From NCBI RefSeq assembly GCF_901709675.1, contig NC_051098.1, forward strand, positions 3,550,500 through 3,614,499: DNA of 64,000 nucleotides. Direction: 5' to 3'. The notes under the pieces were generated by a model. That model ran no database searches. It was not told where the DNA came from and saw only the letters and a list, made by a program, of their open reading frames with translations. Positions 21,918-32,984 of the stretch are shown piece after piece (position 1 is the stretch's first letter; each line of letters opens with the position of its first letter). This stretch comes from Syngnathus acus (lineage: Eukaryota; Chordata; Actinopteri; Syngnathiformes; Syngnathidae). The translations under genes and the position numbers were made by a program.

Positions 21918-22917
21918 AGCCACCACTCTCTCCCCTTTCTCTTCCTTCTCCTGCGTGCTAGATTATTTACATCCTTTTTCTTTGATCCCCGAACCTGTCG
22001 GCTGCGTGCCCCTCAGTGGCCGCAGGCATTCTTTACGCTCTTATTGCCTCCACGGTCCGGAGTCCCTCCGCCAGCCCGCAGCCAGTCCACGCGGAGCGGA
22101 CTGCAGCCAGGCGAGATCCATTCACATTTCTGGGATCCGTGATGCTGAGAGCATAGAAGCAGTAGCATGGGTCTCCACACCTTCTCCTTTTATTCTCTCT
22201 GCTACTCTGCCTCTCCAAAGCTGCTGCTCCTCATTTCTCTTCATTTCTGCCTCCTCCAACACATCTCCTTTCCTTCCCCCTCCTCTAATCTCTGAGGAAC
22301 TGGAGGCAACTTGCTACAGCGCCTTTGGTATTCTGTTGTTGTCTGTGCACACTGGCTGTTTTAGCAGCAGTTCATGCATTTGTTGAATGGAAAAGTCTTT
22401 GTTCTTGAAGGAATATTTTATTAATCACCAACAAATCATATGCCAAGATATGTCTGCTTTATTGAGATTTTAATGAGTCACAAACCGTACGTTTTTGCTT
22501 TTGGATGTCGGCGACTGCATCTATATTGGGTTTATCTTCTCTTTGGATTCGATTTATGTAATGCACAACAAGGCATTTGATACAGTTCTGGGAGTCTTTT
22601 ACAAGACTCAATCAAGTTTTACATGAGTCAAAGTATGTTGTGCAAGTTTCGATGATAAAAAACTAAGTCATTAAGTTATTAACTATAATCATAGCAAAGT
22701 AATCAAATAATAAGAGCAATAACACATACTTTATCATGTGATATGTGACTTAATATAACAAACACAAATCTAATGAAGTTTGCACATTTTGTGAAGCCAA
22801 AACATGGCAACGTCCTTTTGGCCGATATTCAATTAAATACGCAACAGATAAATACACAAGATATGTGATGTTTAAATGACTAAACTTTATCCTTTTGTTT
22901 TTGCGTATCACCCTCTT
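21918..22917 (-). other. Presumed 5' UTR and promoter side of the melatonin receptor gene
   Basis: On the minus strand the sequence just upstream of the ATG is purine-rich and moderately GC-rich to about 22390, then AT-rich. I cannot place a TATA box or transcription start. The 158-codon plus-strand frame here is the antisense of this purine-rich tract. Confidence 0.45.
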
Positions 22918-23002
22918 TTAGAGCTGCAACACTTTCCAAAAAAGCTGGGAAATGGGTATGTTTCCCATTGTGATATATCACGCTTATTAGGAACTGTGAG
23001 CA

Positions 23003-23284
23003 CTAATTGTTGAAGCGTTGTCGGTAAAATTCCCATTCATGCTTGATGTCCAACTTCAGTTGCTCAAACAGTCTTCTATTTTGTGCTTCAAAATGAACGC
23101 GCCACCCCATTTTCAATGAAAGACAAGTCTGGGGTACTGGCAGGCCTGTCGAGTACTCACACTCTTTTACTATGTAGCCAAGCTGTTGTAACATGGGAAC
23201 GTGAATCTGTATGTGCCTTTTAGTGTTATTGCTGCCTTCACAGATGTGCAAGTTTACTACCATGGCATTGGATCTAACACACAA
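23003..23284 (-). pseudogene. Tc1-like transposase C-terminal remnant
   Basis: A 93-codon frame that looks like a small gene but aligns with Tc1 transposases. It has NLHICEGS before the last catalytic region and EQLKLDIKHEWEFYRQRFNN at the C-terminus. The segment between them, which should hold the DSPE-type catalytic residues, is internally deleted and scrambled. Not a functional protein. Confidence 0.78.
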
Positions 23285-23473
23285 ATCATACCATCACAGA
23301 TTTTGGCTTTGAAATTTGTGCTGATAACAACCAAATAATCTTTTAACTCTTTGTCCCAGTGACATGACTTATTACCCTTATGACATTATTTCCCAAAACA
23401 TATATTATATATATGTTATATGTATTTTATTATTCAATCCAACATTTCATCATATGTATTTGAAAAAAATGTA

Positions 23474-24833
23474 CCGTATTTTCCGCCCTAAAAGGCGCAC
23501 CTAAAAACCTAAAATTTTCTCAAAAGCCGACAGTGCGCCTTATAGGCCAGTGCGCCTTATATATGGATCAATTGATGAATTTGTTGATCCATACTGGTTG
23601 TACACAGTGCTCTGCCAAAATGTTTCAGTACGTTTTAGTACGACTAGTAAATTACAAGGTCGCATCGCTTCCCAACATTACGGCAACTGTAGTCAGGGGG
23701 CGTCACCGAATAGCTGTTGTACCCGCGAGGCTATTTCATTTAAAAATAGGCTGCTCTGTTAATGTTTCGAGTAAATCTACGGATCGATATGGAAGGGAAA
23801 CATAGGTAAGTAGTACCAATGCGTTAGATCGAACTTTAGTCAGTTCCGATCATTTTATAGGAGATCGTTTGAGAAACGCGATTGTTTACACTTTGCTGAG
23901 GCTCATGGGAGATTGCGAGCTGAGGCTCGTGAGACTTTGCGGATGGCTAATGCTATTGCGATAGCTGCTATACGTACCAGGCTATTTCATGTCAAAATAG
24001 GCTGCTCTGTTAATGTTTCGAGTAAATCTACGGATCGATATGGAAGGGAAACATAGGTAAGTAGTACCAATGCGTTAGATCGAACTTTAGTCAGTTCTGA
24101 TCATTTTATAGGAGATCGTTTGAGAAATGCGATTGTTTACACTTTGCTGAGGCTCATGGGAGATTGCGAGCTGAGGCTCGTGAGACTTTGCGGATGGCTA
24201 ATGCTATTGCGATAGCTGCTATACGTACCAGGCTATTTCATGTCAAAATAGGCTGCTCTGTTAATGTTTCGAGTAAATCTACGGATCGATATGGAAGGGA
24301 AACATAGGTGAGTAGTACCAATGCGTTAGATCGAACTTTAGTCAGTTCCGATCATTTTATAGGAGATCGTTTGAGAAACGCGATTGTTTACACTTTGCTG
24401 AGGCTCATGGGAGATTGCGAGCTGAGGCTCGTGAGACTTTGCGGATGGCTAATGCTATTGCGATAGCTGCTATACGTACCAGGCTATTTCATGTCAAAAT
24501 AGGCTGCTCTGTTAATGTTTCGAGTAAATCTACGGATCGATATGGAAGGGAAACATAGGTAAGTAGTACCAATGCGTTAGATCGAACTTTAGTCAGTTCT
24601 GATCATTTTATAGGAGATCGTTTGAGAAACGCGATTGTTTACAGAGGGCTCGTTGGTTATTGGCTAGTGGATGCATACCGCAACCCTAGTCAACCTCAGT
24701 TTGATGCAGTATAGCTTCTATTTTATGCGCCTTATAATCCGGTGCGCCTTATATATGGACAAAGTTTTAAAATGGGCCGTTCATTGAAGGTGCGCCTTAT
24801 AACCCGGTGCGCCTTTTAGGGCGGAAAATACGG
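23474..24833. mobile_element. TA-flanked MITE with 251-bp repeat, copy 2 (1360 bp)
   Basis: Starts CCGTATTTTCCGCCCTAAAA and ends TTTTAGGGCGGAAAATACGG, nearly perfect inverted repeats. TA flanks both sides (23472-23473 and 24834-24835). It is inserted in a Tc1-like transposon. Confidence 0.95.
23761..24640. repeat. 251-bp internal tandem repeat, three full units
   Basis: AATGTTTCGAGTAAAT at 23761, 24012, 24263 and 24514, each exactly 251 bp apart, followed by a partial unit. Units within this copy are nearly identical, pointing to recent amplification or homogenisation. Confidence 0.97.
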
Positions 24834-25139
24834 TAGTCTGGTCTGACCACAGCTCGTTTTTCCACTTTGCATCATTCCCTCTCAGATGAACTCGAGCCAG
24901 GCGGCTGTGTTGTTGATATTATTCGCTGCTTACATGCAGAGATTTTCTAGATTTTTTTTATCCTTTGATTATATTATCAACGATAGATGGTGAGATTCCT
25001 AAATTCCTTGCAATTATAATTGTTTTTTATAGGTTGAAATGTTTTTGGAAATCATTGTTTTCTCATTTTATTCATATTTTACACAACATGCCAACTTCAT
25101 TGGAATTGGGCTTTTCACAATATTTACACATATCTGAAG

Positions 25140-26426
25140 GAAAAGCATTACAAAGCTAAAAGATAATATGTTACGAATACTCTCTTGGGGTGGAGTTTAA
25201 TTGGAAAGGAGGAGAAAGGTGATTAGATTCTTGGTAGGTTTGATTGCAACATAGTGTAACAACTTCAATGCCACATCACGATTGCTTTTCTGTCCACGAA
25301 TTCACTTTGTGCGTGCAGACGTTTGATTGATCAGTTAGTCATGCAAAACACTAGAGAGCAGGTGACTTTGACGAAAGTATTTTGTGTTCGTTACTGTCCG
25401 CATTCAGTGACTCATCGTGAATACAATTAGAGTCACAGAAATTGTGCAGTCAGTGAATAACTTTGCATTGGTGGTTTGCAAATGTAATCTTATGTAGATA
25501 AATGCAGCTGGTTCCAGGTGGGCTGCATTATCATTTCATTTCATATTTCTCTCCCACAGACTCATTAATTGTGACTGATGCAGCTTCAGATTTCAGACAT
25601 CCTTCTTCATTTCTTCAGGTGATCATTGACATGTGCAGGAGAACCTCACAGTATTTCCCTGTCGTTGTACGGTTCAGAAACCAACCAGAATGTACGGGAA
25701 AGAAAATGCCTCCAACATTTGGAAGGCAAGCGTCAAGGGAGAATTCAACAAGTCTTAGAATACCTCAGAGTAACTCACCAGAGTTGAAATGATCCATTAT
25801 AAAAGGATTAACTTGTATTTCAGTGACATGCAATGCCATTGAGACGAGGGAAAAGAGAGAGCCTCAAGTGAAGTTGGAGTGGCTGAAAAGATGGTGAACT
25901 GTATACGGTTAATGAAATGCAGTTTAATTCAAACACCAAGATAGTTATGGAAAAGGTGCAGGTGTGGACTTTGCACGTATAGAATATGCGTCTGCATATC
26001 TGTAGGGTACAGTTGCACATAAGTTGACTCAGACCCTTACAAATGCTGTGCTAAAAACAACCCAATTTGGGTTAAAAACTGGATCGTCAAATTGCGGCAA
26101 CTTCCTGGGTTATTGAGCCAAAAACAACCCAAAACAAAGCAACCCAACATAATTGGTTATTTTTTCTGCAAAACATCTAAGGTTGGGTCAAATTCACCCA
26201 ACTTCCTGGGTCCGTCCGATTTCTAACCCAGCAGTTTTAACGGTGTACCCTGTCAGAATTTGTAATATGTGTTCCATTCTTTCAAGAAAGCAAAACACAT
26301 TTATTTTTTCAACTAGATTCAAAGTAAACTGCATAACAATACAGAAAAGCACAATTATTATAAGACTGCAAAAAAGATAATAACAAGATGGTACCTGTTT
26401 CATCATCGGTCGGATCTCCTCAAAAT
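25140..26426. other. No gene; one MITE-like repeat
   Basis: AT-rich spacer. At about 26050-26236 there are repeated AACCCAA/TTGGGTT motifs in both orientations, the remains of a dispersed foldback-type repeat. Related motifs recur at about 47665-47705 and 57620-57740. An exon-like stretch with splice-like borders near 25560-25619 has too little evidence to call. Confidence 0.45.
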
Positions 26427-26733
26427 TGTAAGGGAGCAGACAGTACAGCCAAGTGCGTAGCGACAGAGACTTTATTGTGGGGGAAAGATGGGAATAGCTG
26501 GCGCTGGAGCGGCGATCTGGCTGGGGTGGACAGGCAATTCTGCGGGATTTCCAAATGGTTAAGCGAGTCAGGTTTACAGGGACTGATGAGCGAAGCAGCA
26601 TCACGGGACAGGCTGACACGCGGGTCTGCGCTGGCGTGGCTGATATAGCGCTGTCAATGAGCCCGCGGCAGGTGGCGGCGATTCCGCTGACAGGAGGGCG
26701 TGGTCGTGTCGCAGGTGGCGCCAGCACGTGACA
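26427..26733 (-). repeat. 3' LTR of the chromovirus (307 bp)
   Basis: Minus-strand TGTCACGTGC...CCCTTACA. It has 49 bp near the start of the LTR that the other LTR lacks; that segment is bordered by a GCAGGTGGC duplication. Confidence 0.95.
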
Positions 26734-26849
26734 GAACCCCCCCCACAAGGAACGGCTCCCGACGTCCCCAGGAACCAAAACAAAAAAAAAGCAGGCAACC
26801 CCCCGGACGACCAGGCGGGGGGGTCACTACTCCGTCGAAGGATCGACGG

Positions 26850-27404
26850 ACGCGGGAGCAGAAGACCCCGGTGCCGGCGGACAAGGCCGCCCCGGACCCT
26901 CACCCCTGGACCCGGTTGGTCCGGATGACAGCGGTGGAACTCCGCGATGAGCGAACGGTCGAGTATCCAGCGGCTCGGCACCCAGGAGCGGTGCGCGTCA
27001 TCATAACCCTCCCAATCCACGAGGTACTGGAGGCCACGACCGCGCCGCCGCGATCGGAGCAAGGAGTGGACGGCGTAAGCCGGACCCCCATCGACGAGCT
27101 GGGCAAATCCCGCGTCGAGAGCCACACACGCTGCCCCACTCTGTACTCCAGAGCCAGCGTCCGGCGCTTGTTCGCCTGGCGGGCGTAGCCTGAAACTGAG
27201 CGGAGAAGAGTGATCCGGGCCCTCGCCTAGGCTCGATGACAACGGCGGACACAAACCAGGGCCGACGGGCACGCCGCACCACGCTCCTGGTGGGCGAACA
27301 AGGGTGACTGGTACCAGAAAACGCAGTGGAAAGGCGAAAGCCCCGTGGCCGAGCTGGGGAGGGAATTGTGAGCATATTCTACCCAGGGAAGCTGTTGGAC
27401 CCAC
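26850..27404 (-). pseudogene. Chromovirus pol C-terminus with chromodomain
   Basis: A 267-codon frame whose residues about 108-160 (26925-27083) form a chromodomain, recognisable by YLVDWEGY, the spaced tryptophan WVPSRW and a following helix ending [11 protein letters not shown]. Its first 100 residues read through in the wrong frame relative to the integrase C-terminus. The stretch beyond about 26850 is 3' untranslated sequence and LTR. Confidence 0.88.
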
Positions 27405-28045
27405 CCGCGCTGGTCCCCTTCCGAGGGGGGGAGGCCCGTGACAAAGTCAACCGACAGGTGAGACAAGGGACGCCAGGGAACCGGCAAGGGTTGTAGCAGC
27501 CCGGTCGGAGGACGAGTAGACGTCTTACAGCGGTTACAAATTGAGCAGGCTCTGACATAATTGCTGGTGTCCACTTGCCAGGTGGGCCACCAGAAACGCT
27601 GTGCCACCACGTACCTCGTGCGGGCAGCTCTGGGATGACAGGCCAGGCGTGAGTCGTGCGCCCATTGCAGGGCGGACGACCGCAGGCCTTCAGGGACGAA
27701 CAGGCGACCCTCCGGGCAGTTGCTGGGGCCGAGTTGATCGCGCGAGGCGGCTTCCACTTGGCGCTCAATCTCCCATGAAAGAGCCGCCACCCGAACCGAG
27801 CTCGGGAGGATAGTGGGAGGCGGGCCCTGTCCCTCCTCCCCACCAGGAAACAAACGTGACAGGGCGTCCGCCTTCGCGTTACGGGAACCCGGTCTGTAGG
27901 AAAGAGAAAACTCAAACCGGTCAAAGAACAGAGCCCACCGTGCTTGTCTCACATTCAGTCTCTTGCCGATCTCAGATACTCCAAGTTGCGGTGGTCGGTC
28001 CAGACAATGAACAGAGTGGTGGCGCCCTCCAGCCAATGCCGCCAC
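27227..28045 (-). pseudogene. Chromovirus RNase H end and integrase, core deleted
   Basis: The frame opens at the end of RNase H. It then shows the integrase zinc-binding region (His pair followed by CSICNRC) and the first catalytic strand with [13 protein letters not shown]. It jumps directly to a [10 protein letters not shown] segment that normally lies after the catalytic core. The second Asp and the Glu of the DDE triad are therefore missing, a loss I estimate at about 100 codons. Confidence 0.88.
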
Positions 28046-28083
28046 TCCTCCAAGGCCAACTTGACGGCGAGGAGCTCCCGATT

Positions 28084-28519
28084 TCAGATGTCATAGTTCC
28101 GTTCTGAGGCTGACAAGCGGCGAGAAAAGAAGGCGCACGGGTGGAGACGATTGTCTTGGCGGCTACGCTGGGAAAGCACCGCCCCGACAACCACGTTCGA
28201 GGCGTCCACCTTGACCACGAGGCTCGGGAACCCGGAGGATGGGAGCGGATGTGAATCTCCTCTTAAGCTCCCGAAATGCCTGTTCTGCCCGTTCCGTCCA
28301 TTTGTACGGGGAGGCGGGGCTGGTAAGGGCGGTGAGGGGCGCGGCCACCGTGCTGTATCCACGGATAAAGCGGCGATAAAAGTTTGCGAATCCTAAGAAC
28401 TGTTGCAGCCGCTTGCGTGTTTCGGGAACAGGCCATGACGTGACCGCTTGCACCTTCCCGGGGTCCATTTCGATGGATCCCTCTCGCGGAATTTGACAGA
28501 GGGGGCGTCGAACTCGCAC
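28084..28519 (-). pseudogene. Chromovirus RT connection and RNase H
   Basis: Two overlapping frames. One (28163-28519) has the [19 protein letters not shown] connection motif. The other (28084-28362) has [16 protein letters not shown], the first RNase H strand with its catalytic Asp, and ends at a stop after SASERNYDI. The frame change between them is a mutation. Confidence 0.88.
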
Positions 28520-29100
28520 TTCTCTGCCTTCACGTAGAGCGAATTCTCCAGGAGGCGGCGCAGCACCGCCCGAACATGCCTAATATGCTCAGGGAGCGAG
28601 CGGGAGAAGATGAGGATGTCGTCCAAATAAACGAACACGAATTTGTCCAGCATGTCTCGTAAAACGTCATTTATTAAGGACTGAAAAACCGCTGGGGCGT
28701 TGATGAGCCCAAATGGAACCACCAAGTACTCGTAGTGTCCGCTCGGGGTGTTGAAAGCCGTCTTCCACTCGTCTCCCTCCCGGATGCGGATCAGGTAGTA
28801 GGCGTTGCGAAGATCCAGCTTTGTGAAGATGGTGGCACCCTGAAGGCTCTCGAAGGCGGAAGAAAGAAGAGGCAGAGGGTATCGGTTCTTTATAGTGATC
28901 TCGTTTATTCCCCGGTAGTCGACGCACGGGCGGAGCGTGCCCTCCTTCTTCTTCACGAAGAAGAAACCCGCTCCAGCAGGCGAAGAGGATGGCCGTATGA
29001 TACCGGCCGCCAGGGACTCCCGGATGTACTCCTCCATAGTCCTGCGCTCAGGAGCGGACAGGGAGTAGACGCGTCCCTTGGGAGGGGAGGTGCCGGGCAA
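28393..29100 (-). pseudogene. Chromovirus reverse transcriptase
   Basis: A 235-codon frame with the RT fingers and palm. [11 protein letters not shown] is near residue 57, [10 protein letters not shown] near 92 (first catalytic Asp) and [10 protein letters not shown] at residues 157-166 (catalytic YLDD, about 28618-28629). The frame shifts after about residue 208. Confidence 0.95.
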
Positions 29101-29891
29101 CAGATCGATGGCGCAATCGTAGGACCGGTGTGGGGGAAGAGAAGTGGCCCTGGCTTTACTAAAAACCTACTTGAGTTTGTAATACAACGCTGGGACATTG
29201 GAGATGTCGGGACTGTACCTGGGCGGGTGGCTGCCTTCAGGCACACACGATGACAGCGTTCACTCCACTGCCGAACAACCCCCACCTCCCAGTCCAGCAC
29301 CGGGTTGTGCTGCCGCAACCAAGGGTGCCCCAGTATGAGCCGCTGTCCTGGGAGGGAAAGAAGAAAAAACTGGATGGTTTCATGGTGATTGCCGGAGAGC
29401 AGTAATTTAACTGGTTCCGTCACGAAAGCCACCTCGCCGATCAGACGGCCATCAATGGCACATGCGGGAATGGAGGGGCTCAGAGGCAGGAAGTCGATTC
29501 CCCACTGACGAGCCAGGCCAATGTCCATGATGTTCACCTCCGCCCCGGAATCCACCAAGGCTGCCACGTTCTGGTCGCCCGCTGCAAGCTGGACACGTGC
29601 CTGCAGCGTGAGCGTGCTGGGACTGGGAGAGCCGGTGCTGGTCGAGCTCACGCGGATCCCCCGACGCCGCGGGAGCTCTGGCCTTTGAACGGGCACCCCG
29701 TCGCCCGATGACCCCCCGCCCCACAGTACAAACACAAGCCTAGTGAGAGGCGTCGACGGTGCTCCTCTGAGGGGACCCGAGCCCCTCCCAGGTCCATGGG
29801 CCCGGCTGGTGGTGTGGTTGGCGGGTCTTGAGCAGACGGAGGAGGGTGACCACGCGGGTTCCGCAGGGACCTCCGCTCCCGATCGCGCCAC
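28953..29891 (-). pseudogene. Chromovirus aspartic protease and spacer
   Basis: The catalytic LVDSGAEVN motif is at residues 112-120 (about 29532-29557), and the second protease landmark ILGHPWL lies about 65 residues later. This frame is in the -1 relation to gag. After the protease it runs out of register with the RT frame, so a frameshift mutation lies near 29150. Confidence 0.9.
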
Positions 29892-30625
29892 CGAGTCCGG
29901 ATCCGTCGGTCTACTCTGGCCGCTAAGTCCATCACGCCCTCCAGGGTTCGCGGGCGGTCGTAGGACACTAATTCGTCCTTCATATACTCAGCGAGACCGT
30001 TGAGGAAGGTGCTAACGAGCGGCGGCGTGTTCCATCCGCTGCTGCCGGCCAACGTCTGGAACTTAAGCGCGTACTCCGCGACCGATCAGCTACCTTGACG
30101 CAGCGTCGCCAGTTCCTCTGCGGCATTTTCGGTGGCGGAGCCCAGGTCGATTAGGCGGAGCAATAACTCCACGAAGGCGTCGAACGAATCGCAAGCCGGG
30201 GCCATTCTCTCGTATTCGGCCAGACCCCACAGCCACGCCTCGCCCGTGAGGTGGGTTAGGACGAACCCAACCTTGGCAGGTTCCGTCGCAAACGTGATGG
30301 GCTGGAGGCCGAACATTATACGGCAGTTAGTCACGAATGCCCTTACGTGCTTGGGATCTCCGTTAAACTTCTCAATATTGCCGAGGCGGGGCTCCGGGAC
30401 GTCCACGAGCCTCCTGGCCTCGGCAGACGGGCGGTGCGGGGGTGCCGTGACAGCCGGGGACGCAGCTACCGACAGTCTCTGGAGTGCTTGGGCCATCTCC
30501 TGCTGCTGTAGCTGTTGTTGTTGACCCACCTCGATCAGCCTCCGGATGTCGGCGGACAGGCTGCTAATGGCGGTCTCGGCTCGCTCCAGTCGGCTCAATG
30601 CCGTCTCGTCGTTCGCTGGCTGCAT
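29648..30625 (-). pseudogene. Chromovirus gag with one nonsense codon
   Basis: The ATG at 30623-30625 begins a frame with a Gln-rich coiled-coil-like N-terminus and a capsid-like region. It stops at an in-frame TGA (30086-30088). The same frame resumes immediately and continues to 29648, ending in a zinc knuckle CLYCGAGGHRATGC (Cys-x2-Cys-x4-His-x4-Cys, about 29693-29734). The stop is consistent with CGA to TGA decay at a CpG. Confidence 0.92.
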
Positions 30626-30644
30626 AGCAATGGTCAGCCTGTAC

Positions 30645-30902
30645 TGTAAGGGAGCAGACAGTACAGCCAAGTGCATAGCGACCGAGACTTTATTGTGGGG
30701 GAAAGATGGGAATAGCTGGCGCTGGAGCGGCGATCTGGCTGGGGTGGACAGGCAATTCTGCGGGATTTCCAAATGGTTAAGCGAGTCAGGTTTACAGGGA
30801 CTGATGAGCGAAGCAGCATCACGGGACAGGCTGACATGCGGGTCTGCGTTGGCGTGGCTGATATAGCGCTGTCAATGAGCCCGCGGCAGGTGGCACGTGA
30901 CA
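30645..30902 (-). repeat. 5' LTR of the chromovirus (258 bp)
   Basis: Minus-strand TGTCACGTGCCACC...CCCTTACA. Otherwise nearly identical to the 3' LTR but 49 bp shorter. A tRNA primer-binding site could not be assigned confidently in the bases next to it (30625-30644). Confidence 0.95.
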
Positions 30903-30907
30903 AAAAT

Positions 30908-32256
30908 TATGTAAAACGTCTGAGCACAACTGTATATCTACAAGGTGTCATCACCATATGCAGAGTTGTTTATAAATGTGAAACAGCAAAGAAAATAATA
31001 CATGGTTGGCGTAGCTTTGATAACATACGTCACCTTTCCCGAGCAGCACTTGTGGTAAATGTCATCAATGAAGGTTAAGTGGGAGCTGGTTATCGGTCTG
31101 GCAGGATTCTTTTTACCTGCTAGAGGGCTTCATTGTGAGAGGCAGAACATTTCATCTGCTTTACTGAGTTGCATATTTTTTTAAGTTTATTAGCATATTC
31201 TTGATGACACGGCAGTTAGAAGTCCCCCAAGATTTGCAGGTGGGCTTTGTTAAACCTCCACAGAAGTCAGGTTGCCTAAAGTCTTAAAAGATTAAAAAAA
31301 AGAATAATAACACACATGGACCTTTTAAAACTTTCTAAACGTCAAAGGCTGCCATACTCATATGCATATTATGGACTGTTGGTGATGGCAAACTAATGTG
31401 TTTTTAATGTGCATTCTGAACTGTTGATTTGCACAAAACAAACAAACAAACAGCATGGGCGTGTATACACTAGGCACCAGATCAACTCGTACCCTCGCTG
31501 GGGAAATTGGTTTTAAATTCAAATAATATACTTTGCGAAGGTCAGAGTGCAAGGCTCGTAGTAGAGCGGTAAAGCCATTGGCTTGTCAGTGTTTTCTTAT
31601 TACTTTGCTATTAATTTGTTCAATCCCATTTTCTATGTTGTATTTTTTTATTTCATTTTTTTACTGTTTGCAATTTCTTGTAAACGAGACGTTTTGTTCC
31701 ACGTGTTCATTGAGGAACTGAAGAGTTTTGCAGTTCGACAATTTCCATGTTGCTTGTGATGAATCTGTACTTTATTTTGCAATGATGGCCACTCAAGATC
31801 ACTGCCCTTCAAACTGTGCCACAAATTACAGCCTCCAAAAATGTCCATTATACTAAATCAACACATCTCACAGTTTCAATAAATGCATGATACAGCTCAA
31901 GGAAAAATGTGGAAGGGTGCCAGTTTAATTCATTTGCAGTGAAATTTGCAAGAGCTTAGCTTTACTGTGTAAGCATACTGTAGCTGCACTTGTAAGTGGC
32001 CAGGGCGTTTGTAGGAGCTCTGATTCTTTCTCTTCTTTTTGAGATTGCTCTAAAATGTGAACAAAAAAGTATAAGCTGGTTAGAAAACACAAATTTTAAC
32101 TGTTAAAGAAGAAATGTTGAATATTTTCTGATGGCAACCTAAACAAAGGCTTTGCTGAAGCTACGTTTGATAGCACTCGAGCCATGCGTATGTCTTGGCA
32201 GTAAGCCATATAACTTTTCCATAAATAGGAAGTCTTACATATGATTGAGGCACTAC
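30908..32256. other. No gene recognised
   Basis: AT-rich spacer with an (AAAC)n stretch near 31435-31452. No recognised coding sequence. Confidence 0.5.
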
Positions 32257-32584
32257 TGTCACGTCTCATCACCGGGTATTATGTCTAGGTTACCATGGTT
32301 TCCGTTCGCGTCGCCCCTCCCCTCCTGGGTTGCCTCACAATCAATGTAATCACAGTCACCTGCCCCTTGTTACCTGTAGTGTACTTAAGTCCTGTCTGCC
32401 CTGCACTCCCTGTCGGATCATTGATGTCCTTTGTCTCTCGTCTCGTCTGTCGTCTGTCGTCCTTGTCTTCTTGTTCAGTTATACTCGTCCCTATTTGAGC
32501 TTCTTGTAGTCAGTCTTTTGAGTTCTCCAATAAACCCTGGTCCAAGCTGCATTTGGTCGCCCTGCTCCGTTCCGATCCATGACA
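32257..32584 (+). mobile_element. Solo LTR with perfect 5-bp target duplication
   Basis: Begins TGTCACGTCTC and ends ATCCATGACA. It contains AATAAACC near its 3' end, a likely polyadenylation signal. ACTAC flanks both sides (32252-32256 and 32585-32589). No internal retroviral sequence remains, so it arose by LTR-LTR recombination. Confidence 0.93.
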
Positions 32585-32853
32585 ACTACATGCATGTACA
32601 CAGCACTCTGCTATAAAGGGGGTGGGGTGGGCAGTGCATTAGCGGCAGGTCTACAAGGAAGGTGCATTTTGCTTAGAAGGTCGATGGTAAATCTTTTTCT
32701 ATTCATTTCCTCTCAGCAGTCAGAAAGCTTCCTATTCAGTGTATTATTTCTTTTGATTTCTTTACACTGTGTCTGGTTGGATATTCATTTTGAGAATGTT
32801 TGATTTGACCTCAGTGTGTCTCTATAAAGACTTTAGACTGAAGTGAAAGCTAT

Positions 32854-32980
32854 CATCCATCCATCCATCCATCAATTTTGTCCTGCTTATCTGGTCGGGG
32901 GCAGCAGCTTTTGCAGGTCAACCCTGACTTTCCTTTTTCCAACCACTTCATCAAACTGTTCTGAGGGACCTGAGCAACTA
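32854..32980 (-). mobile_element. Retroposon 3' fragment with (GGAT)n tail
   Basis: Starts with ATCCATCCATCCATCC, then a body (CTGGTCGGGGGCAGCAGC, CCAACCACTTCATC) unlike SINE family 1 but typical of a dispersed fish repeat. Read on the minus strand, it ends in the GGAT tail. Confidence 0.6.
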
Positions 32981-32984
32981 GCAC

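Larger units (their letters stand above)
22918..25135 (-). mobile_element. Decayed Tc1-like transposon, split by a MITE
   Basis: The left terminus GCAACACTTTCCAAAAAAGC (22926) and right terminus, in reverse complement GCCCAATTCCAATGAAGTTG, have the spacing and composition of a Tc1-like inverted repeat. Minus-strand peptides match the order of a Tc1 transposase: an N-terminal segment encoded around 24985-25020, a NLHICEGS segment near 23250, and the C-terminal EQLKLDIKHEWEF segment near 23050. The MITE 23474-24833 is inserted at a TA in the middle. Large parts of the catalytic domain are deleted. Confidence 0.8.
26427..30902 (-). mobile_element. Ty3/gypsy chromovirus LTR retrotransposon, complete but defective
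   Basis: Two LTRs (26427-26733 and 30645-30902) bound an internal region coding on the minus strand in the order gag, protease, reverse transcriptase, RNase H, integrase, chromodomain. AAAAT is duplicated exactly outside the LTRs (26422-26426 and 30903-30907). A G-rich polypurine tract sits next to the left (3') LTR at about 26734-26745. The C-terminal chromodomain places it among the chromoviruses, which target chromatin for integration. The copy cannot be autonomous: gag has a nonsense codon, pol has several frameshifts and the integrase core is deleted. Confidence 0.95.

Noticed and set aside
21852-22386. 96- and 158-codon plus-strand frames
   Set aside because: They are antisense to melatonin receptor exon 1 and its purine-rich leader. 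No domain is recognisable.
23003-23284. 93-codon minus-strand frame looking like a small gene
   Set aside because: It matches the C-terminal part of a Tc1-like transposase with an internal deletion, and lies inside a transposon with recognisable ends.
26700-29253. Plus-strand frames of 160-172 codons in the retrotransposon
   Set aside because: They are antisense to gag and pol, where conserved minus-strand motifs (YLDD, DSGA, zinc knuckle) fix the coding strand.
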